A stretch of DNA of 64,000 nt from Maylandia zebra (lineage: Eukaryota > Chordata > Actinopteri > Cichliformes > Cichlidae). Shown piece after piece: positions 47,401 through 58,657 of the stretch (position 1 is its first letter; each line of letters begins with the position of its first letter). Under the pieces are notes generated by a model, which was given only the letters and a program-made list of their open reading frames with translations, searched no databases and was not told the DNA's origin. Where the stretch lies: contig NC_135178.1 of NCBI RefSeq assembly GCF_041146795.1, positions 5,400,844-5,464,843 of the forward strand, in the 5' to 3' direction. Position numbers and translations under genes: made by a program.

Positions 47401-49263
47401 GTTTCCGTTAGTGGCTGAAATTGGTCAGAAAAAGCAAAATAGTCTTCTTTGCTATTAGCTGTGGTCACCAGTACTTTGCATGGAAGACGCCAGCTTGTAT
47501 GAAAACACCAAAGTGGTATTGAGATTGAACTGTGTGAAGCAAACTGCAACCAGCTCACCTTGTGTTGGTGTGTGTGGCTGAGGTTTAAGTCCCTTACGCT
47601 AGAAGTTCAATGGCCCTGGCCACAGTAATTTTGTTAAGTGGAGGCTGGCAAGCAAAATGAAATGTTCCAAGAACCAATAAACTCTGCGAGCTGTTCCAGC
47701 AACACAAAGTCACATGAAACTTGTAGAAGTGGGGCAAGAACGAGAAAAAAGCACCATGTTGTGCAGAAGTGTCATATTTTCTGGTCACGTCCTTGATGAG
47801 GAGCCATCAGGACACATTAGGGTTGCAGAGTATGTTTGCACTTACACTTAATTTAATTTAGGCCACTTTTAGACACTTTTTAAAACTAACTCTAAAAAGG
47901 GTCTAAGTGGAGCACAGTCCTTATTAATACGATGGGTTACATGTATGATTTTCCTGCCGTGAAATGAAATAAATAAAAAACCTGCTGCAAACATTATCCA
48001 GAGGGGCACCATGGATTCCTTTTCTGTCTGGACAAAACGATTTTTCACACACACACACATTATTTTCTGATGTAAGAATGCAGACGCATAGGGCAATCTT
48101 AGATTACATGATTTCACAAATTAGGCACATGAACACCTGAACCTCCTGGGATGACTTGTGGAAATTTTGACCTTGCGTTTGCAGAACTGGCTTCAGTGTC
48201 ATTCCAAACAACATAAAATACATGATGTATTAAAATGACCCTGTTCATCAGTGTCAACATATTTGTAGCAATGTTGTACATTGAGAGACAATGTTATGTT
48301 AATCACATTAGCCTTATACTCGTCTCATTATAGTTTCATGGTCAATGTAGCATTTCATTAGTGATTGTGCACGGGAATTATAGAGCAGCAGAGTTATATA
48401 GCAAGGGCATTGCGTGTTTGTCTATTCAGTTGGAGCAGAAATGATGTGCTTCACATCCTTGAGTGCCAAATGCATAAAGTAGTAGCGGTGTTAAAAATGT
48501 ACGCAGTATTTCTTGACTGAGTCACGTAGAGAGGTAATTATCAGCAACGCTATCCTAGCACACATGAATTATTTCAAAGAGAACAAAGGCTGATTCCTGT
48601 GTGTGTTTGCTGCATATGGAAACGGAGATGACTGCGATTCATAACTTCTTCTGCTGAGATGGATCGTGCATGAGCTGTGTTTTGTGAGCTGACTGAAGCT
48701 GTCTGTAATAGTGAGTGGTCAGAAGAAAGCCAGCCCGGACTTGGAGTGAATGGGCCTTTGTGGGACAGACACCTGCAGAGCTCTGCCTCCTGCTCCTGAA
48801 GTGATTAACATGCACCTCCAACCTCCCTGGCCTTCCAGCTCCACAGTCCCTCGGCCACCCATCCTGGCACTGATCTGTTGACTTGGCACCTGTTCTACAT
48901 CACCCATCCAGCAAAGGCTATAACTCATGTCTTTGTCTGGGCTGAGTCAACACAGTGTGACTACAGAATTCTGTTAGGATTGTATCGATTACCTCTGTCA
49001 GGGGATTAAATTTAGAAGTTTTGTAAAGGTAATAAAGTGTAGCTTTGTTTCAACAGGACCTGGGCAAAACACATTTGACTGTCTAGAAAGAACTGGGTTG
49101 CTCTGAAGGGAACAGAGATATTAACACAGAGACGAGACATGGAGCTAAAAGAACCCTGAATAGAAATCTATCAGAGATTTCTGAAACCTAATGGGAAACA
49201 TGTCAGCCAATCCGTTACTAAAGCATGAACACAGTAGAGGGTCATGATCGGGGTGTCTCTAGC
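44438..49263. other. Putative first intron of the divergent gene, middle part
   Basis: AT-rich. A gaatagaataactttaatgt segment at 44600 resembles a widespread fish repeat tail. No coding exon or RNA gene recognised. Confidence 0.4.
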
Positions 49264-49517
49264 TTTGGGCTGTAGCTCAGCAGGTAGAGGAGGGCATCTA
49301 CTGATTTGAAAGGTTGGTGGTTTAATCCTTGGCTGCTCCAGTTTGTATGCCAAATATCCTTGGGCAAGATACTAACCCCAAGTTGCTTTCTGATGCATCC
49401 ATCGGTGTATGAATGTTAGATAGAAATCACTCAAGAATAGGAAAAATTGCTTGTATGAATGAGGCATGTTGTATAAAGAGCTTTGAGTGCTATATAGGAA
49501 TCCGTCCATTTATCACC
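49264..49517 (+). mobile_element. tRNA-derived SINE
   Basis: The head ggctgtagctcagcaggtag carries box A and ggttggtggtttaatcc is box B. The body has ccttgggcaagatactaacc and gagtgctatataggaatcc and ends at ccatttatcac. All parts are in the order of a full-length teleost SINE. The same family is seen broken at 17342 and 37081. Confidence 0.75.
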
Positions 49518-52500
49518 CATGTGGTAACAGGCATGTCTCTCTCTTCATTATCATTATTGTAATGACAGAGGTTAGTGTACTTTTTCTTGCCTTTTGTATC
49601 CAGAACATAAATCAACGTGACATTTGTTCAGTACTCATGAGATGAGCTGTTGATTCTGTCAGAACTCTGGGTCAAAGCGGTAATGTTGTGAAATGTGCAT
49701 GATTAATAATAAATAAACTTGCAGTGAAAAATCAGCTTTGTAAAGTCAAAAAACTTTTGAAGAATCTTTTGTTTGGATTTGGTTGGTGTTTCTACTCTCC
49801 TACTTCTCCTGTAGGGCTTCAGAATGGCTGCAAGGAGTCATTCTAAGATGGCAGCCAGTTACTTGGTTGGCTTTTAGAATGACTTTGGTCTGAAATAAAA
49901 CAGAAACATCAAAATTCTCCCTCCTGTGGCTTTCTGTCAAGTGATTTGAGAAAGTGCAGCTACAAAAAAAATCAGCTCTGGGGACCTTTAGTGAAGTGAC
50001 ACTGTGAAAGTAGAGAGCAAATCCCCAGATATAATCAGATCCTTTTCTTCCACAAAGGTAATGCTTCATATGACCCGTATTGCTTAATATGCTGACCTTT
50101 TTGTAAAAAAATTGTTTTAAGTTAAATAAAATATAATCTTTCAACAAAAACACAGAGAAGGCACGATGTTCAAGTAATACTGGAGAATATAACTTGACTT
50201 TATGATGGTATTAATATTAGCAAGATGTAAAAAACATAGAATAAGGTCCTTCCTAATGCTGCAGTTGAACAGCTAATGTGCTTTTAAAGATTAGATAGTT
50301 ATATATAGTGAATATTATTGCAGTGACAGTTATACTCAGTGAAAAAGTACCACGATAACTGAAAGAATTTCTTTAAAGTCTTTTAAGAGTCTCTTCACCT
50401 TCTCTGCCTCTCTGGGCCTTAGGTGGTTGGGAGAATGATAGGTAGATATTACCAACAACAACAGCCAGCTAGTTCTTTTCAGTTCTGATCTTTTCAATCC
50501 CAGCCTGTCGGATTGTTGTACACTATTAGCATGTTTTGCTCTGATTATTTAAATGAATTGCACCGTTTTTAGCTGAACCCAAAGGCTCACATATAATGAA
50601 AGCAGTCATAGAAGATCAAAATTCAGACCATTTTAATTGTTAAAAGCTTTAAATGAGAATAACCCGAGACCATTTTGTTCTATACTTTGGAGAAAATAGA
50701 AACTAGATGTGCTGGAAACTTAGTGTGCCTATATCAGTGAATGCTATATTCAGTAGTGACTGTATGTTATCATAATGTCCTAAAGATGCTCTAGGATGGC
50801 ATTCAGTCCCTAGACCCTTGGACCTACTGTCATTTGTCTCTCTTTAGGAGATCATTCATCATTAAGGTATTAGCTATGGCTAATAATAAAAAGCTAACAT
50901 TAATGCTCAAGCTTGACAGTGAGTGATAGCTGTCCTGTTTATCTGTAACATTCATAGACTGTATTATTTTTAACAGGACAACACAATTGTTTGTGTCTAA
51001 AAAGTGTTATATTTCTCATAATCCCAGAGGTGAGAGAAGCAGCTGCAGTAGCTAGACAGAAACAGCGAGTCTGCTTTACTAACTCTAGGTTAGCAGCAGC
51101 AAAAATAAGATGCTAAGTGATAAAAAAAAACAACAACAACAATAAATGCAGGAAATAAACTGCAGCTGAAGATATTTGCATGAACCAGTATTGTTCTGTG
51201 CCTTTTACTTTAGTAAAAAAATGTTTGTCTTGAGTATCAAACATTTTTTCTGGGTATTGGTGTTGAACTTGAAATTCTATTATCGTGACAGCCCTAGTCT
51301 TTCTGCCACTGAGATCTGTACTGTTACAGATACCAAAAATATATTACTTTGCAGCTAATAAAGTAATTAACAGTATATATAAAACCGCTTCATATGCTTT
51401 ACGCAAACCACCATCAGTAATTTCAAAAATCAATAACTACTATACAAGAATCTGTTTTTGTACTAAATTTCTATTAAAAATGTTTTCATCCTGTTCCCAG
51501 TTGCTGAGTTTGAGTCATACTATAAAGTAGGATGTTTTTTTGTGGGGGTTTTTTTCAAGCTGATGTTGTGTCGTGTCCTTAAATGCCAGGTGTGGGTGCA
51601 GGCAGCTCTCTACTACCAGACATGGTGACGCTTCTGTGAAAATTGGTTTTAAATGAGATTTTTTGTTTGAATCTAACCAATTGTTGGGACCTCAGCTTGT
51701 TGTTATTGTAATATCCACAGGACTGTCCTCTAACATGCTGACTCGCTCATAATCCAGTCGCCTTTCTTACGCCCTCTCTGTTTTTCATCGGCACTGTATT
51801 AACTTAGAGCGATGATTAAATTCTTCTCCTCAATATTCTTAAAACCTTCCCCCCTTTCCACCTGCTCTCACGCTCTCTCAGTGGATTGAAATAGCTGTAC
51901 ATCTTTATATTCCCTCCCTAATGTGCTGTTTATCAGCTGGCTGCCAACTGAGACACTGACCAAATCAGTCTGTCTCCCATCGCTCTGTCTATCCTTACTC
52001 TGCGAACCAGCCACATCCCCCTACTCCACTCCCAGCCTTGGATCTCTGTGCCACAGGAGGATTAACTCCACCCTCTACATTCTGGCCTGCCTTGATTATG
52101 TCCAGGGATAAGAGCTGCTTAATTGTAATCACTGAAGCTGTCACTCAGGAGCACCGATCAGCCCAAACCACACACTGAAACCAAATATACAGTAGAAGAC
52201 GGAAGGCAGCAGCCCTCCTCATGTTAGTCTTTATAACATGTTGGTTGTCAGTTAGAATTAACTCCTTGAAACATATGTTAACGAATTATGTACCCTTCAC
52301 ACTTCCAGTTATAGTGAGGAGTGGTTTAAAAAAAAAAGAAGTATATATCTATATGTAAGTAAAATAGAACGATTCTTAAATGTATTTAGCAGTTACAGCC
52401 AAATTAGAAATCTCAATAGTCCCAGAATTACTCTCTAAAAACTACGATGGTCAGTTATTATATAGTGTCATAATTTGTTACTAAAAAAAATAAAAACCTA

Positions 52501-52529
52501 ATAAATTGACTGCATCTGTAGTTGTACTT
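49518..52529. other. Putative intron, no gene seen
   Basis: AT-rich, with short A and T runs. A GC-richer stretch at 51730-52110 has no convincing open frame. Confidence 0.4.
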
Positions 52530-53830
52530 GAACCTTAATCTTTATTGCAACGGTTTGCGAAGGTATAGAACGCAAACATAGGACGCTCCAGTGTGAGCAC
52601 AGGGGAACTCAGTCGGACAGCATGGGAAGTCAGTTGGGAACAACTGGAACGTTCTGGAAGGTGGCCTGAAGGAAGGAGCACATTGAAACTGGAGACCTCA
52701 TGCTGATGCACCTCCACATCAGCAGAAGTGGAGGTTTCCTGTATGTATGGCTAACAGAGCACACAGGCGAAGCCACTCAATTGGAGGACCCAGAGGATGA
52801 GCAAATAGGCAAGACCAGAAGTGCGGAAAAAGCTCCGCTGCAGGCCTGGTAGGAGGCTGGCAACCAAGGCAGAACCCATCGGGAGGCCTGGCAGGAGTCC
52901 TGTGAGTAAGATGGAACTATGATGGAGATGGCTCGATGCTAGCGAGAGGAGCCCTTGGGAGGTTATTGGAAACATCAGGCCGAAATCCCACAGTTGCAGT
53001 AAAGGCATCAGGCAGCACGACAAAGGTGTTAGTTGACTCAAGCAGAATTTATGGTGTAGCAGATGTGTCCATTTGCACTGATGTTGAACTGCACAAATTT
53101 GGTTGTGGAAAACTAACCAAAGATCAGAGAACAGCATAAAATGTACAGCTGCAGTTTGGTTTCATGTCACTACAAGAATGTGGATTATATTTTATAACTT
53201 CTGTTTTCTACTTAAGTAAGAGTAGCCCACAGACCATATTTTTGCCATTACACAGTGGTGATGGAACAAAGCTACAACATGTAGAAAGACTGACCTGTGC
53301 ATAGTACCAGAGCACAACCATGAAAAAGTCTGAGATGAAGATAAGTTGGCTCAGCAACAGGAAGAATGTTAGCTGGCTGGGGCACAGGCACAGATATTGA
53401 TAGACTCTGGAACAGGGGAAGTGTTAGTTGACAAATGTTAGTGGAGACAAAAAACTAGGCAGCACTTTTCTTGCTGAAAAGAAGCTGGAAGTAGCAAAGA
53501 AAATCACCATAAGAGCTGGAACAGGCTTGGAGTCGACGATGTGCCAGTCCAGGTCTATACTCTTAAACTGGGAGCCCTCTTCCAGTCTGTGTACAAAAAA
53601 GGGTGTAAGCTAATAATAGAGTTGTTGTTTTTTTCTTGAACAGACTATGAGTAGAAAAGCCACATGGATAGAGGAAATCAATATAGCAATAGGACAAGAA
53701 GGGCATTTCTAAATAATGAAACAGAAGCATTGTCTGATGACACGCACACTTGCGTATCATCAGACAATGAGACATTAAGCACTGTCCTCTTAAATCACCA
53801 GTGACCACTCAGATGACCAGTAACATCTTC
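52530..53830. other. Unidentified segment, repeat-like, GC-richer than its surroundings
   Basis: The composition changes sharply near 52530 and back near 53830. The plus strand is purine-rich with recurring words (gttagttgac, aggcctggcagg/aggcctggtagg, tggaacagg). Open frames are short on both strands. It ends with an exceptional hairpin at 53728-53769. It looks like a decayed non-autonomous mobile element, but no termini or target duplication were found. Confidence 0.35.
53728..53769. repeat. 19-bp stem hairpin, 4-nt loop
   Basis: cattgtctgatgacacgca pairs with tgcgtatcatcagacaatg with one mismatch around the loop cact. It could be a transposon subterminal structure. Confidence 0.85.
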
Positions 53831-56122
53831 CCCCAAGAATCAGATCTGATATTGGAAAAATAATAGTTAAGGGAAAAATAATAAAACAAAAAGACAGGAA
53901 CAAATAAAAAAAAAATAATTCCTTTTTTTTTTTTTTTTTTTTTTTCTTAAATGAAAGAAAAAATAATAATAATTCCAAAACCACAGCAAGTTGGAATAGT
54001 TGGGTCCATTTCCTTGCTGATGAGTCAAGAGAGTCTTTCCCAGGATGTAATATTGAACTGATAAACTGAAAACATATACAAAACACGTTCAAGACACGTT
54101 TTCTGGAATCTGCTGAGCTCAAGCTGCTTTGTGATGTCTCCTAAATGTATCCAACACTTTAGTCAATAGAAAAAATATACCAGTGATCATAAAAAGCAGT
54201 TGCAGTGAATGTGTTTAGCGATTTTATAGTTGCAAATCTTCAACCTTTCCTGCAGATTGTTTGTGGTTTGTCTTTATTTAATGTTTGCACCAGAGCTTAA
54301 ATGTGTGAAGCAAAATTGTAAATTCAAGTGGGACAAGGTATCTGGATAGTAGCTGTAAATTGCTTTATTAGGTAGCCTGTTCACAGAGACATCCTGGTGG
54401 AACTTGATGAGATAGCAGGTTAAAGCTCATTTCTATTTTCCTGCAGCATTTACAGTGAAAATACCAATATTCTTTGCATACTCCCACTATCTGTCTGTCA
54501 CTATTTTGTCTAATGTGTCTACTGCTGTTGATTTTTGGGAAACCCTGTTTTCTTGAGCTTTCTACTATGTAAAGATGGAACCCTCAATAAATGAGACAGT
54601 TTGTCTCATTTATTGAAAAGCGATGCCTTTGTAAGAAACACTGGCAAAGATTTTATTGCAGTCGTGCAGTATTGTTGTAAACAGTCTAGCACATCAGATA
54701 GGCCATCTGGCATTTTAGTTATGTCAGAGCTGAGGTCAAATCTCACATGACCTGTCCTTGGCGGGCTATACTATCAGAGCCAATTACTATCCTTTTGGAA
54801 TCCCCATTGAGTGCACTTTGTCCTACTTTTTTCCTCCACAGTGAGTGGATGCTACTAGAGCATGAATAATTTAGTTTCTTTAATATTGCATCTGCCCGTG
54901 TAACAGTTACAGGTTAATAGTTTAACTTAGCTTGGCATGAAGAGTGGAAGCAGGAGGAAAACCTAGAAAGGATACCAGGACTTATGACTTTATTTAAAAG
55001 AAACAGACAAAACCTAAAGCAAATGCCTCTTTAAGGTCATTGTCAGTCATAATACTATAAAATATATATGACATACTATAAGTATATTAGACCTATAAAA
55101 CAACATTACAATTGGGGGGAATTATACATTTGTATAAGGACAATTCAGAGTATAACAGAGTGTTATTTTTAAGATATGCATGCAGTGGATTTTTAAATAA
55201 AAACTAAACTAATATATTAGGGCAGAACGGTGCCACTCCCCCTGCTTTCAGTTTCTATTCTGATCAAAGCGGATCCTAGCTCTGTCTCCGAATTTAATGG
55301 AATGGTATAACACTGGTAGCAGTTTGACAGTTAACTAACTAATCAACTGCTCTATGACTTTAAGTTATTCAGTAAATGTCAGACACTATTTGCCATAATT
55401 GGTAGTTTCACTGTATTTAGATGAAAAATTGAAGTTCTCCCAACTTTGAGGAACTGGACTTGAAAGGAAACACAAAAAAAGCCAGGAGCAGTTTTAGATT
55501 AGAGCCAGAACATCTTTATGGGTATAAATGCATGCTTTTATGTAAGAGCCTCATTAGAGTATTAGATACATCAGGGTTTTTTTTCTCCGACTCCATTGAT
55601 ATTTGCTCTCCTGCTGTGCTGAGCTAAACTATTTCATTTTCCTGAGCATTCACAGGATGCGTAATTGAGCCTTGGAAGGTAAGGTAAAATATGTTAATCA
55701 ATTTTTAACAAAAAAAAAATCACAGCACAAATAACACAATTACAGCTAAATGAAGTAATGAAATCAACCTTACAGAGGATTGTAATAGTTTAATAATGCT
55801 GTATTTTCTAAGAGCTACAAAGACAACAATTAAATGGATCATTTTTTTGCCAAAATAATCTAAATACCCACTGAATATCTTCTAAATTTAATGATTTCTT
55901 AACCTGCACAGGCATAAATAATCTTTTAGCTTAGCTTAGCAGCTAGCTATCTTTACATCCAAGTCTCACAAATTACAATGTTGCATCAGTTTTGTAAAAA
56001 TTGATAATTTCTTGGCCTGGAACAATGACTTTCTGCAATATGAGTTTGTCAGTTTGCTTTGGAAAAGTCTTTAATCCTCAACCTTTAGATATACATGCAG
56101 TGCTTTTAGGTACGTAGTCATG
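53831..56122. other. Intronic or intergenic, no gene seen
   Basis: AT-rich, with a poly-T run at 53923-53945. No coding sequence recognised. Confidence 0.4.
54584..54616. repeat. Perfect 15-bp hairpin with 3-nt loop
   Basis: tcaataaatgagaca and tgtctcatttattga are exact reverse complements separated by gtt. A single long palindrome in otherwise plain sequence. Confidence 0.9.
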
Positions 56123-56130
56123 GTCTAGAT

Positions 56131-56432
56131 CAGCGGTCCCCAACCCCCGGGCCATTTGGTACCGGGCCCGAGAGTGAGACTCGGGTGTGAAATGCATGGT
56201 TTTCAGGGTTTTTATCGGTTTTCAGCGTTATTTTGTTATCGTTTTTATCGTTTTTATCGTTTACTCAGTTTTCCTGGGTCTTTTCACATGTGTTATGAAT
56301 AAATCTTCTTTTTTTCGGTACCGGTACTAGTTTTATTTTGTTGTATTTATCCGCGACACCTTAAAGGCCGGTCCGTGAAAATATTGTCGGGCACAAACCG
56401 GTCCGTGGCGCAAAAAAGGTTCGAGACCGCTG
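56131..56432. mobile_element. hAT MITE, 302 bp, with 8-bp TSD
   Basis: The left end is CAGCGGTCCCCAACCCC; the reverse complement of the right end is CAGCGGTCTCGAACC. The 8-bp direct repeat gtctagat flanks it at 56123-56130 and 56433-56440. The CAGcGGTcccCAACC terminus is typical of vertebrate hAT/Charlie-like elements. No coding capacity. Confidence 0.9.
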
Positions 56433-56689
56433 GTCTAGATGAAATTTTAACTGAACAACAGAATGTGGAAGAAAGGTGATTTATGTGACTTTGAATGTGA
56501 CTTGGTTGTTGGAGGTTCTGAATATTTCAGAAACTGGTGGTCCGGTGGGATTTTTCCATGTGCCGTCTTCAGGGTTTACAGAGACTGACCTGAAAAAGAG
56601 AAAATATCCAGCAGCAGTTCTCTGGGCGATGTCACAGGTCAGGGTAATGTCCATCCTGCTTTGAGCTGAGGGGAAAGCAACAGTATGCA

Positions 56690-57163
56690 GAACAGCATCT
56701 TTGAATCAGCAAAACATGTAACTTTGAATCAAAAAGTTACACCGGGTACCACTCCTGTCAGGAAAACCAGGAAACTGGGGCTACAATTCAAAAGGGCTCA
56801 TCAAATTTGTACAATAGAAAATTGGAAAAATGTTGCCTGATCTGATGAGTCTCGATATGTGCTGTAATATTCAAATGACAGGATTAGAATTTGGTGTGAA
56901 CAACATGAAAGCATGGATCCATCTTGTCTTGTTTCAAAGGTTCGGGGTAGTGGATGTGGGGCTGGTGGTGTAAGAGTGTGGGGAATATTTTGTTGGCAAA
57001 ATTCGTCCCTCCTAGGACTAAGTGAGCATCATAGAAATGCCACAGCCTGTCTGCGTGTTGTTGCTGACCCTGGTCTCTTTATGCTGACGCTAATCCCTTT
57101 ATGACTACAATGTTTTCATCTTCTCATGGCTGCTTCCACAAGGATAATGCTCCATGTCACAAA
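56690..57163 (+). mobile_element. Tc1-like transposon relic, cut by the gypsy element
   Basis: The frame near 56913-57104 reads GGVRVWGIFCW, then SEHHRNATACL and VVADPG, the core of a Tc1-like transposase between its first two catalytic residues. It ends in ggataatgctccatgtcac, the start of the QDNAPCH segment, where the LTR begins. Broken by stops. Confidence 0.6.
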
Positions 57164-58571
57164 TGTAACCCTGGTTAACATAGCTAACAACAAATAAAAG
57201 CCTGTTAGTAAAAACAGTCATAAGAAATATATTACAGGTGATAAATGGTCAATAAATAGATCATAATGGTTAGAAAATTCATTAAAAACATCAGCAATGA
57301 TATAATTCATGGTATAGGATTTCATTTGTGTTTAAAAACATGTTAAAAGGGTACAGAACTTGCTAATTCATGGTGTTTTATGTTAATTCAGGTAAAATGG
57401 CTAAAATATGTGTTGAGACTCTTATTGTGAAAGGGCACGCTGCAGCGTGACTCCTGTGATTAGCCACACCCAATCGGGTTGTTCCTTCTTTTTGATGCTC
57501 GAGAGGGAGAAATGCAGACAGTCCTTGCAGAGCTGCTGCTTAAATGAGTGAAAAAATAGTAAAAATAAGCCAAAAATCTACTTAAAGCCATTTTTGTACT
57601 CTGGAGAATGTATTTTTGTTTTTCCGACCTGTCCTTGCCTTGGTGACGTTGTGAACATAACCGAACGGGACTTGGCCATTAAGGTTTGGATCGGGAAATG
57701 CTGAGCTAGAATCGGAGTTTGATCCGCTGAGCGAGAAACAAGATGGCGAGCCACCCACGGACCCATTGAACTGTACCGAGCAGGAAAAAGGAAAACGCCC
57801 CCTGCTGGACGTTGAGCTCTTTCGCTGATAAAACTGGTAGGATTAATCCATACACCTCTGCAAAAGAACAGCGGACTTTTCAAAGCACTGGATAATCATT
57901 CGGAGTAATTCCAGGACTAATAGTTAAAGGACACAAAGACAACTTTCTTTTGTTTATTTGTTTGTTTAAGGGATTTATTCAGCCTTTTGCTGAATTGTTT
58001 TCAGTTTTACATTTATTTATTTATTTTTGTAATTTATTTTGGTCAACCTTACATTTTAATGCTGTAATGGTGTTAATGGAAATGTAAATAATTTTGTTGG
58101 GTTAAAACAAAATAAGAACTGGTTGAGAATTTAAAGGTGAACCTAGACCAAGATTAAATTAAATCTTGGGCCTAAAGAACTGAACTTGATTTAAAATAAC
58201 ACAGTGTTAATGCAAATAGATCAAAGGATAAACTTGAACTTAGAACTTGAAATAAATAAAACAATAACCTAGGTTGAGAATAACATCCTTCTAAAGCCAA
58301 ATAAAAGGTTTTGAGATAAATAGGATGAACTAACAGAACATACTGAACTAAGAAGGGGAAAGAAAACATCTTGTTTTCCTTAAGTGTGTGATGTTGAATG
58401 TTTTATGTAATGTGTCTATAACTGTCTATTCTCTGTCTTCACAAAATAATAAGCCGGCAATTTAAACGTATTTACTGGTCTGTGGTCTTTATTACATGCT
58501 ACGCTCATTACTGCTCTAGTAGTCGAACCTAACTGGTCCTAGTATACTGTAACGACTCCAGAAGTGTTACA
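57164..58571 (+). repeat. 5' LTR of the gypsy element (1408 bp)
   Basis: Starts TGTAACCCTGG and ends GAAGTGTTACA (TGTAAC/GTTACA inverted ends), four bases before a primer-binding site beginning TGG. An AAGATGGCG motif at 57740-57748, the YY1 core found in several mobile-element promoters, lies inside. The left boundary is inferred from the inverted ends and from the break in the Tc1-like relic; the matching 3' LTR is outside the window. Confidence 0.75.
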
Positions 58572-58575
58572 GAAG

Positions 58576-58593
58576 TGGCGAGCCAGCCAGGAG
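58576..58593 (+). other. Primer-binding site
   Basis: TGGCGAGCCAGCCAGGAG, four bases after the LTR end. It begins with TGG, the complement of a tRNA CCA end, as expected for minus-strand priming. The tRNA is not identified. Confidence 0.6.
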
Positions 58594-58657
58594 TAGTAAT
58601 TGATCCCTCAAGCTTTTTTCCTGACCCAGACCTCAAAAATAGGCCAAGTCCGGCAAA

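Noticed and set aside
41670-57000. Search for arvcf coding exons
   Set aside because: No armadillo-repeat or N-terminal coiled-coil sequence could be read on the plus strand, so no coding exon is claimed.
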